Part shown: positions 6,816-14,400 of the stretch, piece by piece
Numbering within the stretch: the first letter of the stretch is position 1
Layout of the letters: each line of letters opens with the position of its first letter
IMG/VR virus record: IMGVR_UViG_3300035698_001143
Coordinates: 1 to 22,413 of that record
DNA: 22,413 nucleotides
Strand: one strand, 5' to 3'
From: a virus
Position numbers and translations under genes: made by a program
Notes under the pieces: generated by a model
Database searches by the model: none
The model's input: only the letters and a program-made list of their open reading frames with translations
Told to the model about the DNA's origin: nothing

Positions 6816-7925
6816 ATGGCCTTTTCGGCTGGACAGCTGGAGAACATCGCCAACTCGGCGCTGGACTTCTATCTAACGCGCGGGGACACCTTCAAGCAGA
6901 GCTTGCAGGCCCGCCCGTTCTTCCACTTCCTCGACAAGGCGGGCGGCAAGAACGTCCCGTCCGGTAAGGGGGAAATCATCATCCCGGTCCAGTTCGCCTT
7001 CGGCGACGGGTCCGGCAACGATGCCGTCAAGGGTTATACCCATGACGACGCCGTGGACTTCCACACGCCGCTGAATGTGAAGCAGGCCAAGTACGCTTGG
7101 CGTGAGCATCACATCGGTATCGAAGTGACCCACACCCAGCTCAAGATGGACGGTATCACCGTCTCCGATGAGATGGGTTCCACGTCCGAGCATGCAGGCC
7201 GGGACGCCACTGTCCTCGTAAACATGTTCGAGAACATGCTGTTCAACTTCGGCGAGAACTACGCTCGCTCGATGAACTTGCTGGCGTGGGGCGACGGTGC
7301 CGGCGACGCGAAGGCGATGGCTGGACTTCGGTCCCTGCTTACCGCCAACCCGACGACCGGCACTGCGGGCGGCATTGACCGCTCCGTCGTGGCGAACAAG
7401 CTGTGGCGCAACCGTGCCCGCACGGCGGCCTATGCCGGGGCGGTGACGGGTGACAGCACTCTGGCTGGACACGGCGGCGGCGCAGTGACTGTCAACGTCG
7501 CCAACGGCGGCGCTCTCTGGCAGGTTCTCCAGCAGGAGAAACGGCAGCTCACCCGCTACGGCGGCAACCCGACGAAGTTCTACGCCGGGTCCGACTTCAT
7601 CGGCGGCCTCGAACTCGAAATGCGGTCCAATGGCTACTACCGCCAGAGCGGCTTCAAGGGTTCGCAGGACGGCGCGATGGGGCCGATGCTGTTCGACGGC
7701 GTGACGGTCGAATATGACCCGACGCTGGACGACCTTGGGCTGACCAAGCGCGGCTACTGGTACGATCCCCGCCACGTCTACATGGCGCGGATGACCAACG
7801 AGTGGCGGCGTGTCCACAAGCCCGCCCGCCCGTCGAACAAGTTCGTGCTTTACCGCTCGATCACTTCGACCGGGCAGCTGGCAGCTCAGCAGCTGAACAG
7901 CGCTCTCGTCATCGACATTGCCTAA
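6816..7925 (+). CDS. Major capsid protein
   Basis: The 369-residue protein follows the scaffold candidate and precedes a strong hairpin, the arrangement of T7 gene 10. It begins with a helical N-arm (SAGQLENIANSALDFYL), has an E-loop-like region with GGKNVPSGKGE at about 43-55, and a long mixed alpha/beta body with a VTHTQLKMDGI segment resembling HK97-fold capsid proteins of the N4 gp56-like type. The C-terminal part contains WRRVHKPARPSNKFVLYRS. It should be the most abundant virion protein and build the icosahedral shell. Assignment to an exact capsid family needs a profile search; the role as capsid is well supported by context. Confidence 0.85.
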   Translation: MAFSAGQLENIANSALDFYLTRGDTFKQSLQARPFFHFLDKAGGKNVPSGKGEIIIPVQFAFGDGSGNDAVKGYTHDDAVDFHTPLNVKQAKYAWREHHIGIEVTHTQLKMDGITVSDEMGSTSEHAGRDATVLVNMFENMLFNFGENYARSMNLLAWGDGAGDAKAMAGLRSLLTANPTTGTAGGIDRSVVANKLWRNRARTAAYAGAVTGDSTLAGHGGGAVTVNVANGGALWQVLQQEKRQLTRYGGNPTKFYAGSDFIGGLELEMRSNGYYRQSGFKGSQDGAMGPMLFDGVTVEYDPTLDDLGLTKRGYWYDPRHVYMARMTNEWRRVHKPARPSNKFVLYRSITSTGQLAAQQLNSALVIDIA

Positions 7926-7934
7926 TTAGGCGAC

Positions 7935-7962
7935 CCGGGGCGGCCCTCAAAAGCCGCCCCGG
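7935..7962 (+). terminator. Strong hairpin after the capsid gene, no T-tract
   Basis: CCGGGGCGGC (7935-7944) and GCCGCCCCGG (7953-7962) pair perfectly over 10 bp with an 8-nt loop ending in AAAA. The downstream bases (ACTTACTTCC) are not a real T-run, so it is likely a leaky terminator, pause or 3'-end stabiliser. This matches the common use of a partial terminator after the capsid gene, which lowers expression of the genes that follow. Confidence 0.7.
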
Positions 7963-7988
7963 ACTTACTTCCAACAGGAGCAAACACT

Positions 7989-8426
7989 GTGCCCAAATTT
8001 CAGCTGATTGGCTGCAAGATCAACATTGCGGGCGACCGCAATACCACCATCGTCCGCGACCGCTTCGACCCCGTGACGTACCCCGAATACCTCGTGTTGC
8101 AGGCGGTCCACGGCGGCGAGGAACACGTCTATGACGCCGTGGTTGTCGGCGAGCGCGAGACCAACGACGACGAACGCGAACGCCTTGTCGGGCTGTATGG
8201 CCGCGAACTCACCTTGGCAGTTTTCCCGGGCGCAATGCGCGTCCTCCCGCTGGGCGACGACACGATCCCGACGCTCGAAGAAATCGAAGAAGTCCGGGCC
8301 GCCGCGCAGAAGGCGCGCGACACCGTTCGGGCCAAGAAGTCTAAGAAGAAGGCCGACCCGGTTGAGCCGCCCAAGGACGCCGCAGACGACGGCGCGCTCC
8401 CCGACCTGACCGCCCCCAAGAAGTAA
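7989..8426 (+). CDS. Unknown protein between capsid and tail-tube genes
   Basis: The 145-residue protein starts at GTG 7989, supported by AGGAG at 7976-7980. About 95 residues look folded (strand-rich start FQLIGCKINI, then acidic and mixed segments), followed by a helix with EEIEEVRAAAQKARDTVRAKK and a Lys/Pro/Asp-rich, probably disordered tail. I recognise no family. Lying directly after the major capsid gene, it may be a head decoration or head-completion protein; this is context only. Confidence 0.7.
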   Translation: MPKFQLIGCKINIAGDRNTTIVRDRFDPVTYPEYLVLQAVHGGEEHVYDAVVVGERETNDDERERLVGLYGRELTLAVFPGAMRVLPLGDDTIPTLEEIEEVRAAAQKARDTVRAKKSKKKADPVEPPKDAADDGALPDLTAPKK

Positions 8427-8438
8427 CGGAGCAACCCC

Positions 8439-9158
8439 GTGCGCTACATGACGCTGACCGACATGCTGGACGAACTCCGGGCGGAAGCCGGGATCAGCCA
8501 GAACGTTTCGCACGGGGTCACTCAGATCAACCCGCATAAGGCGTTGCTGCGTCGGGTCCAGGAAGAACTCTATCTGTCCTTTGACTGGCCGCACTTGCAG
8601 ACCTCCGCCGTCGTGGACGTGGACGCGGGCACCCGCTTCGACGCCTACCCGGAGAACTTCGTGTTCGAGGGCGTCAAAGAGGTTTGGTGCAAGGACTTGG
8701 ACACGGCGGGCGCGCGTTGGCTCCCGGTTGAGTACGGGATCGGCTCCGACGAGCTGAACGCTATCGACAGCGACGAAGACGAGCGCAAGTACCCCACGGC
8801 GCGCTGGCAGAACTACGTCAACGGCGAAGACGACGAGACCAACCAGAACATGTACGAGGTTTGGCCCGTTGTGGACCGCAACGTGCGGTTCCGCTTCGTG
8901 GGCCGCCGGGCGCTGTTCCCCCTGATCGACGGGGAAGACAAGTCCACCATCGACGCCCCCACCATTATCCTGCATGCGGCGGCTGAAATCCTCGCCAAGC
9001 AGAAGTCCGAAGACGCCAGCCTCAAGCTGGGCAAGGCGCAAGAGCGCCGCCGCTTGCTGGGTATCCGGCAGTCCGCGTCCAACAACGCCCGCACCAATCT
9101 CGCCAGCACCGGCAGTCCGCGCAGCGGGCTCCGGCGCGGCATCGACTACATCGAGTAG
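8439..9158 (+). CDS. Putative tail tubular protein A / head-tail adaptor
   Basis: The 239-residue protein sits between the capsid region and a long beta-rich nozzle candidate, where T7 has gp11. An early helix contains HKALLRRVQEELYLSFDWPHLQ-like residues (about 33-54); an N-terminal helical pair with a Trp-Pro motif is common in podovirus gp11-type adaptors. A strand-rich centre and a long C-terminal helix (about 180-213) follow. It would bind the portal and start the short tail. GTG 8439 is preferred over ATG 8448 because GGAG at 8428-8431 is 7 bases before the GTG; the ATG would be 16 away. Confidence 0.6.
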   Translation: MRYMTLTDMLDELRAEAGISQNVSHGVTQINPHKALLRRVQEELYLSFDWPHLQTSAVVDVDAGTRFDAYPENFVFEGVKEVWCKDLDTAGARWLPVEYGIGSDELNAIDSDEDERKYPTARWQNYVNGEDDETNQNMYEVWPVVDRNVRFRFVGRRALFPLIDGEDKSTIDAPTIILHAAAEILAKQKSEDASLKLGKAQERRRLLGIRQSASNNARTNLASTGSPRSGLRRGIDYIE

Positions 9159-9163
9159 CGCCC

Positions 9164-10603
9164 ATGGGATATTTACTCGTTGAAGACTTCGCGGGCGGCG
9201 TGGACCTACGCAAGTCCACGGTCGCGGCGAAGCAGGGCACTCTGCGCCAGCTGACCAACGGCTTCATCAACGTCGGCGGCGAAATCGAGAAACGCAAAGC
9301 CGTCACCAACGTTGGTCTGCTCCCGGCGGGCGACACCCACGGGCTTTCGTTCCGCGACAGCGAGCTTGTCGTTTTCGGCACGAAAGCCTCGGGCGACGTG
9401 GGGGCGCTCCCCAGCTATACCGACTACATTCGGCTGCTCCCGACAGCGGGCACCCCGACCATTGAGCGGATTATGGACGTGTCGCCCTACGGCGACGAAC
9501 TCTACGTCATCGCGCTCATGTCCGACGGTATCCGCCACTTCGAGACGAGCGGGGCGACCGCCGCCGAAGTGGCGCAGACCGGCAACAATGCCCGGACCCA
9601 CCGGACCAAGACCTACATCACGGACGGCAAGAACCTCCGGTTCTCGGCGACGCTGGACATGTCGGACTTCGCGGGCACCGGCTCCGGCCTCATTGACGTG
9701 CGAACCCAAGACACCGCCATGGGCGACCTGATCGGGCTCGAACAGTATTACTCGTACTTGGCCTGTTTCGCGGGCAACGCGGTCCAGCTGTGGGCCATGG
9801 ACCCGGACCCGGCGCAGAATGCCCTGATCCAGACGCTGGGCAACATCGGCCTCGCCGCGCCCCACGCGGCCAGCCAGTACGGCAACGGCGACGTGCTGTT
9901 CCTCTCGCACTCCGGCGTCCGTTCGCTACGCGCCCGGGACAGCTCCAACGCCGCCGTCCTCAACGACCTCGGCTCGCCCATCGACCCGCTCATTACGGGC
10001 AAGCGCGCGGTCCTCACCGCGACCGACGCAGAGAAGATCAAGGCCCTCGTGGACCCGCTCTCGGGGCACTGGTGGCTGGTGTGGGGCAACGAAATCCACG
10101 TCTACGCCTACTACCCGAACTCCAAAGTCTCGGCGTGGTCCACGTTCCGGCTGAACGTCGCGACGGACTACGTGGTCGTCGCGAACTCGCGCGTCGCCTT
10201 CCGGTCAGGCGAGTACCTTTACATCTATGGATCGGTCCCGGCCTCGGGCTCGCCCTTCGACCCGTCTTCGCCGGTGGGCACGACGGCGGCGCTCTATGAC
10301 GCGACCGTGGTGGACGCGATCCTCCCGGCAATCGACATGGGCAAGCCCGCCACCGAAAAGAAGTGGGCCGGGCTGGACTTGGCCTGCGAGGGAACGTGGA
10401 TCGTTGAGGCAAGTCCAAGCGTCAAGAACCCGAACGCTTGGGTCACGCTGGCCACCGTCACCAACAACACCTTCGAGGATGAGCGGATCGGCTTCGACTG
10501 GACCAGCACACACTTGAACGTGCGGCTCCGTTCGGTCGGCACCGGCCTGGCCAAAGTCTCGCAGCTGGCGGTCCACTCCGTCGGCGACGGAGACGCAGAC
10601 TAG
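9164..10603 (+). CDS. Putative tail tubular protein B / nozzle protein
   Basis: The 479-residue, strand-rich protein starts DFAGGVDLRKSTVAAKQGTL followed by NGFINVGGEIEKRKA, a beginning typical of podovirus nozzle proteins (T7 gp12-like or P22 gp10-like), in which residues that organise the propeller lie next to a conserved Asn-Gly and Glu-Lys-Arg segment. The rest is repetitive beta structure (for example LYVIALMSDGIRHF and GDVLFLSHSGVRSL) as expected of a beta-propeller. Its place after the adaptor candidate agrees. It should form the distal end of the short tail. The start ATG 9164 has only a weak ribosome site, 5 bp after the preceding stop. Confidence 0.72.
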   Translation: MGYLLVEDFAGGVDLRKSTVAAKQGTLRQLTNGFINVGGEIEKRKAVTNVGLLPAGDTHGLSFRDSELVVFGTKASGDVGALPSYTDYIRLLPTAGTPTIERIMDVSPYGDELYVIALMSDGIRHFETSGATAAEVAQTGNNARTHRTKTYITDGKNLRFSATLDMSDFAGTGSGLIDVRTQDTAMGDLIGLEQYYSYLACFAGNAVQLWAMDPDPAQNALIQTLGNIGLAAPHAASQYGNGDVLFLSHSGVRSLRARDSSNAAVLNDLGSPIDPLITGKRAVLTATDAEKIKALVDPLSGHWWLVWGNEIHVYAYYPNSKVSAWSTFRLNVATDYVVVANSRVAFRSGEYLYIYGSVPASGSPFDPSSPVGTTAALYDATVVDAILPAIDMGKPATEKKWAGLDLACEGTWIVEASPSVKNPNAWVTLATVTNNTFEDERIGFDWTSTHLNVRLRSVGTGLAKVSQLAVHSVGDGDAD

Positions 10604-11088
10604 TGGGCAAGGTCACGCTGATCGCGGAACCCAGCGTGGACGTGGTGCGCAAGATTTGCCAAAATCTGCGCGCCCGCGACCGACAGGAAATCTTCGCTAC
10701 GAAGTGGACCGACGATCCAGAGGAAGTGGTCGCGGGCGTCATCGCCTCGGGCGCGTTCCGCTGGGCGGCCCTTGTGGACGGCGAGCCCGTCGCGCTCATA
10801 GGGGCCAGGCCCCGCTGGCCGGGCGTGTGGAGCATGTGGGCGTTCGGCACGGACCGCTGGCCGGAAGTCGTCCGGACCCTCACCAAACACGCCAAGCGCT
10901 TCATGATGCCCGCTTTGATGAACGCCGGGGCGGTCCGGGCGGACTGCCACGCACTTGCTGAACACACCGACGCTCGCCGCTGGTTGGAGCGCTTGGGAGC
11001 CACCGCCGAAACAGAGCTTGCGGCGTGGGGAAAAAACGGGCAGAGCTTTGTCTGTTACGTCTGGACGCGAAAACAACTAGAGGGTTAG
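10603..11088 (+). CDS. gp13-like protein, DUF2833 / GNAT-like fold
   Basis: The 161-residue protein starts at GTG 10603 within a TAGTG overlap with the nozzle gene, with GGAG at 10589-10592. It contains LRARDRQEIFAT (about 22-33), a WAALVDGEPVALIGARP strand pair (about 58-74), WSMWAFGTD, and C-terminal ARRWLERLGA with WGKNGQSFVCYVW. This pattern matches the phage DUF2833 family (T7 gp13-like, related to GNAT acetyltransferases). In T7, gp13 lies directly before the internal core genes and is needed for virion assembly; the same order is seen here. Whether it binds acetyl-CoA is not evident, as no clear Q/R-x-x-G-x-G/A loop is visible. Confidence 0.75.
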   Translation: MGKVTLIAEPSVDVVRKICQNLRARDRQEIFATKWTDDPEEVVAGVIASGAFRWAALVDGEPVALIGARPRWPGVWSMWAFGTDRWPEVVRTLTKHAKRFMMPALMNAGAVRADCHALAEHTDARRWLERLGATAETELAAWGKNGQSFVCYVWTRKQLEG

Positions 11089-11095
11089 ACCCCCG

Positions 11096-11116
11096 CACTG
11101 CGCCGCGCCCGCAGTG
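11096..11116 (+). repeat. Intergenic hairpin between gp13-like and internal virion genes
   Basis: CACTGCG (11096-11102) and CGCAGTG (11110-11116) form a perfect 7-bp stem with a 7-nt loop in a 51-bp gap. No T-run follows. It could be an RNA processing site or weak pause. Confidence 0.45.
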
Positions 11117-11139
11117 ATCCACACGACGGAGTATCGTCT

Positions 11140-11769
11140 GTGTGTGACTTCGGTCCAAAAGTAGATACCACGCTCAGCGATCAGATGACGGCGGAAGCCG
11201 CAGCTGCGCGTCAGCGCGAAGAAGAACGCCAAGGCCGTATCACGACCGGCATGGCCGATCTGGACACGCAGTTCGGCGCGTTCGATGACAGCTTCTATGA
11301 CCAGCGCAAAGACAGTTTCCTCGGCTACTACACGCCGCAGATTGACGACAAGTTCAGTGACGCCAAGGACCAGCTGACCTACGCGCTTGCGCGGGCGGGC
11401 ACGTCCAACAGCACCATGGCGGGCGATCAGCTGGGTAAGCTGCTCAAGGCGTACAGCTCCGAACAGGCGGGCATTCTCTCGCAGGCCGACGCGGACGGGG
11501 CCAACGTCAAGTCCCGTATCGGCGCAGAGAAGTCTTCCCTCACCGCTCAGCTCAACGCGACCGGCGACGCCTCGCGGGTCTCCAACGACGCGCTGGGCCG
11601 GACCCAGCAGCTATTCGCGGAGACGCCCGTCTACTCCCCGCTGGGCGACATTTTCGGCGGCGTGGCGAATGGCATCGGCAACTACGCGCAGGCTCAGCGC
11701 GAACAGCAGCTTTACCGTACCTACTTTGGCAACGGCCAGAGCGGGTCCAGCTCCCGGGTGATCCAGTAA
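11140..11769 (+). CDS. Putative internal virion protein (first MCD-start protein)
   Basis: The 209-residue protein starts at GTG 11140, backed by GGAG at 11128-11131. It begins MCDFG, is mostly helical and rich in Ala, Gln, Asp and Ser, with QMTAEAAAARQREEERQGRI early and a GGVANGIGNYAQAQREQQLY segment near the end. Composition and place after the gp13-like gene fit the gp14-type internal core proteins of podoviruses, which leave the head during DNA ejection. It shares the Met-Cys-Asp start with the next gene. Methionine removal would expose Cys as the N-terminal residue. I see no signal peptide, so a classical lipoprotein is unlikely. Confidence 0.6.
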   Translation: MCDFGPKVDTTLSDQMTAEAAAARQREEERQGRITTGMADLDTQFGAFDDSFYDQRKDSFLGYYTPQIDDKFSDAKDQLTYALARAGTSNSTMAGDQLGKLLKAYSSEQAGILSQADADGANVKSRIGAEKSSLTAQLNATGDASRVSNDALGRTQQLFAETPVYSPLGDIFGGVANGIGNYAQAQREQQLYRTYFGNGQSGSSSRVIQ

Positions 11770-12414
11770 ATGTGTGATCCAATCAGCGCAGGACTGGCCC
11801 TCTCGGTTGGCGGCGGCGTCGTTCGCGGCGTCCAAGGGTCCATGTACGACAACGCCACGCGCACGGCGGACAAGCAAGCCTACGAGAGATCCAAGGCCGC
11901 CCGCGAAGCGGAGGTTGGCCGCCAGCAGGGCTTCGAGACGCAGGCGTCCGACTTCTGGACCGAGACCGCCAACAAGCTGTCGCTCCCGGCGATGGAAGCG
12001 ACGCGGGGCCAGCAGCAGCAGGCGTTCATGGACAGCTTCGACGCCATGAGCCCGGCCCCCGAAGGCATGGCAATCGCAGGCAACGACAAGGCCAGCAGCG
12101 AAGTCCAGACCGAGATTGCGCGCCGCGTCGCGGGGGCCTCGGCGGAAGCGCGCGCCCGCGTCCAGAACCTCGCCAAGCTGACCTCGTTCGACATGGCCGG
12201 GGCGGACCGCTCGCAGTCGCTGAACAACAATGCCAACCTGCTCCAGACCATCAACGGGCTCCGTCAGGGCTCGCTGGGCGCGGCCATGCAGGAAGGCTCC
12301 ATAGCGGGCAATCAGGTGTTCGCGCCTAACACGATCATCGCTGACATTCTTTCCGGCGGCGGGGCGGCCCTTTCGGGCGCAGGCTCCCCCGGCGGCGTAC
12401 TTTACGGGGGCTAG
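11770..12414 (+). CDS. Putative internal virion protein (second MCD-start protein)
   Basis: The 214-residue protein starts right after the preceding stop (TAAATG) with MCDPISAGLALSVGGGVVRG, a short Gly-rich hydrophobic N-terminus seen in many podovirus internal core proteins. It then becomes helical and polar (Gln/Ala/Glu/Arg-rich; GQQQQAF near 80) and ends in a Gly/Ala/Ser-rich tail. It is expected to be part of the ejection apparatus that crosses the cell envelope, analogous to T7 gp14. The hydrophobic start suggests membrane contact. Identity rests on context and composition. Confidence 0.6.
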   Translation: MCDPISAGLALSVGGGVVRGVQGSMYDNATRTADKQAYERSKAAREAEVGRQQGFETQASDFWTETANKLSLPAMEATRGQQQQAFMDSFDAMSPAPEGMAIAGNDKASSEVQTEIARRVAGASAEARARVQNLAKLTSFDMAGADRSQSLNNNANLLQTINGLRQGSLGAAMQEGSIAGNQVFAPNTIIADILSGGGAALSGAGSPGGVLYGG

Positions 12415-12417
12415 ACC

Positions 12418-13533
12418 ATGGCGATGATGACAATTTCGGACCCCGGGATGGCGCAGGGCTTTCAGGGGCTCATGAGCGCCCTTGGTGGCGGCAACGTGAA
12501 CGGCATGATTGAGGCGGACCTGAACAAGGGCCGCCGCCAGCTGCTCACGGCGCAGACCGGCGTCGAGGGTCAGAAGCTCACCGACATGCAGTTTCAGACG
12601 GGCAACTCCCGCACCCTCATGGAACTTCTGGCGAACCCGGAAACGCTGGGCAGCGACGAAGGCCGCGCGTCTCTCATGTCGGTTCTGTCCGGCGTGGCGG
12701 GGGGCTTACAGCACGGCCCCGGTTTCGCGACCGGCGCAGCGACCTTCACGGACCCGAACGTCTTCAACCCCAACGATCTATCTAACGTCCTGCTCGGGAC
12801 GGGCGTGGTCAACGGCTGGGGCGACACCCCGGCGGGACACTCGGACAAGCTCAACAACGACGTTATCACGACCGGCATGGACAACGACGCGGCCTACGTC
12901 CGCGCGCTGCTCCCCGGTGGCGGCAGCAACCGCGCGCCGCTTACGGTCAGCCCGGACACGACGCTGGACTTGGACAACATGATCGCGGGCGCGCTCGAAG
13001 CGCAGTACCCCGGCGCGTCGCAAGACCCCCAGCTCAAGAACCTACTGCGCAGCCGCGTGTCGCAGCACTACCAGACCACGCGCAACGCGCAGATGGCCGT
13101 GGACACGGCCATGCAGGAAGTCCAGATGGCCCTCGAAGGCCAGAGCGACGGATGGTTCGGCTTGGGCAGCCGCCCCGGCACCGTCGTGCCCACGGGCCAG
13201 ACTGTTCCGCAGACCGCTCCTGTTTCGGACCCCACCACGGCGTTGCCGCCGACGACCCCGGTCGTTGGCACGACGCCAACCGCTGTTGCCCCGGGCGCGC
13301 CGCCCGCTGCGTCTGCTCCCGCAGCTGGCGCGTCCGGGGCAGCCCCCATTCCCATGGACCAGCTCCCGCCCTCGCTCGCCAAGGGCGTGGTCCAGACCCC
13401 CGACGGCCAGATGCTCTACGTGGACGCCAACGGCCAGTCCACGCCGCTCCAGAACGGGCAGGTTTTCACGTCTCCGAGCAACCCCGCAAACAGTCTGATC
13501 TGGCGCGACGGCCAGTTCTGGCCCTACAGCTAG
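12418..13533 (+). CDS. Putative internal virion/structural protein with Pro-Ala linker
   Basis: The 371-residue protein starts 3 bp after the previous stop; ATG 12418 is taken, with ATG 12424 as an alternative. The first 250 residues are mixed and helical (for example LTAQTGVEGQKLTDMQFQTG). Residues about 255-320 form a Pro/Ala/Thr/Val-rich linker, and the last 50 residues look like a small strand-rich domain (GVVQTPDGQMLYVDANGQ, then LIWRDGQFWPYS). No family is recognised. Between MCD-start proteins and the giant ejection protein it is likely virion-internal. The linker suggests a flexible tether. Confidence 0.6.
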   Translation: MAMMTISDPGMAQGFQGLMSALGGGNVNGMIEADLNKGRRQLLTAQTGVEGQKLTDMQFQTGNSRTLMELLANPETLGSDEGRASLMSVLSGVAGGLQHGPGFATGAATFTDPNVFNPNDLSNVLLGTGVVNGWGDTPAGHSDKLNNDVITTGMDNDAAYVRALLPGGGSNRAPLTVSPDTTLDLDNMIAGALEAQYPGASQDPQLKNLLRSRVSQHYQTTRNAQMAVDTAMQEVQMALEGQSDGWFGLGSRPGTVVPTGQTVPQTAPVSDPTTALPPTTPVVGTTPTAVAPGAPPAASAPAAGASGAAPIPMDQLPPSLAKGVVQTPDGQMLYVDANGQSTPLQNGQVFTSPSNPANSLIWRDGQFWPYS

Positions 13534-13542
13534 GAGCCCGGC

Positions 13543-14379
13543 ATGGACGCCTTTTTTGACAGCAAAGACTTGGACGTGGGCAGCTTCTACAGCGGCATCC
13601 TCCCCAACGGCGGCGCGTATGGAAACAGCGCGGGCAGGACCCGGGGCCTCTTGCCCGCGACGCCGGTTACGACCGTAAAGGTGGACCCGAAGTCCGGCCA
13701 GCCGATCACTGCGCCCAAAGCCTCGCACCCCTTCGCAACGAACGCGCAGGGCCAGACGTACAACCCTGGGGCGAACAACGAGACGTTCACCCCCGGCGGA
13801 GTGCCTAGCTGGGCGGTCGGCAACGCCGCCGCCGCGCAGGGATACATCGTGCCCGGCAGCTTCCGGCTTATGCCGACCCAGCTTCCATTTTCGGCGGGCA
13901 CCCCGCCGGCAGCGGCCGCGGCTGCCGCCGCCAGGGCGGGCACCCCGTTCACGAACGCCCCGGGCTGGAGCCCGGGTCCCGCAAGCGCTTTCTCGCCGTG
14001 GAACCCTTGGACCTCTGGCGGAGACGAGGGCCTTTTTGGGGGCACCATGTCCCCCGCCATGGCGGCGATCCTCGCGGGCGACCCGGCATACAACGGCGGC
14101 GGCGGCGGCGGCGGCGGCGGGGGCCGCAGCAGCAGCAGCGGAGCGTCTTCCGCGCCGACTTCCTTTCAGGGCTCGTCCACGGGCCGGACGTACGAGGTCG
14201 GCAAGACCTACACGCTGGCTTCTGGCGAGAAGAAGGTTGCCCAAGCGGACGGCACGTTCAAAAGCACGTCCACGGGCAAGTCGTCCAGCAGCGGCGTTTA
14301 CGCGCCGGGCAGCCGTACGCCGACCAACTCGTATGGCGTCAATTCTTACGAGTACCGCAAGGCAATGGCGCACTTGTAG
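13543..14379 (+). CDS. Low-complexity putative virion protein with poly-Ala and poly-Gly tracts
   Basis: The 278-residue protein starts at ATG 13543 with AGGAG at 13532-13536, overlapping the previous stop. It is dominated by Gly, Pro, Ala and Ser: an eight-Ala run at about 125-132, a ten-Gly run at 185-194 followed by four Ser, and a C-terminal part with GRTYEVGKTYTLASGEKKVA that looks like a small beta unit. The very C-terminus is YGVNSYEYRKAMAHL. No family is recognised. Gene order suggests an internal-virion role, and the sequence suggests an extended, flexible protein. Confidence 0.6.
   Translation: MDAFFDSKDLDVGSFYSGILPNGGAYGNSAGRTRGLLPATPVTTVKVDPKSGQPITAPKASHPFATNAQGQTYNPGANNETFTPGGVPSWAVGNAAAAQGYIVPGSFRLMPTQLPFSAGTPPAAAAAAAARAGTPFTNAPGWSPGPASAFSPWNPWTSGGDEGLFGGTMSPAMAAILAGDPAYNGGGGGGGGGGRSSSSGASSAPTSFQGSSTGRTYEVGKTYTLASGEKKVAQADGTFKSTSTGKSSSSGVYAPGSRTPTNSYGVNSYEYRKAMAHL
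14095..14139 (+). repeat. GGC and AGC trinucleotide tracts inside a gene
   Basis: GGC is repeated eight times, then GGG GGC, then CGC and four AGC codons. The tract encodes poly-Gly then poly-Ser in frame. Such runs change length by slippage in steps of three without breaking the frame. Confidence 0.85.
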
Positions 14380-14400
14380 GCTACTTAGGAGCAAGCCCCC

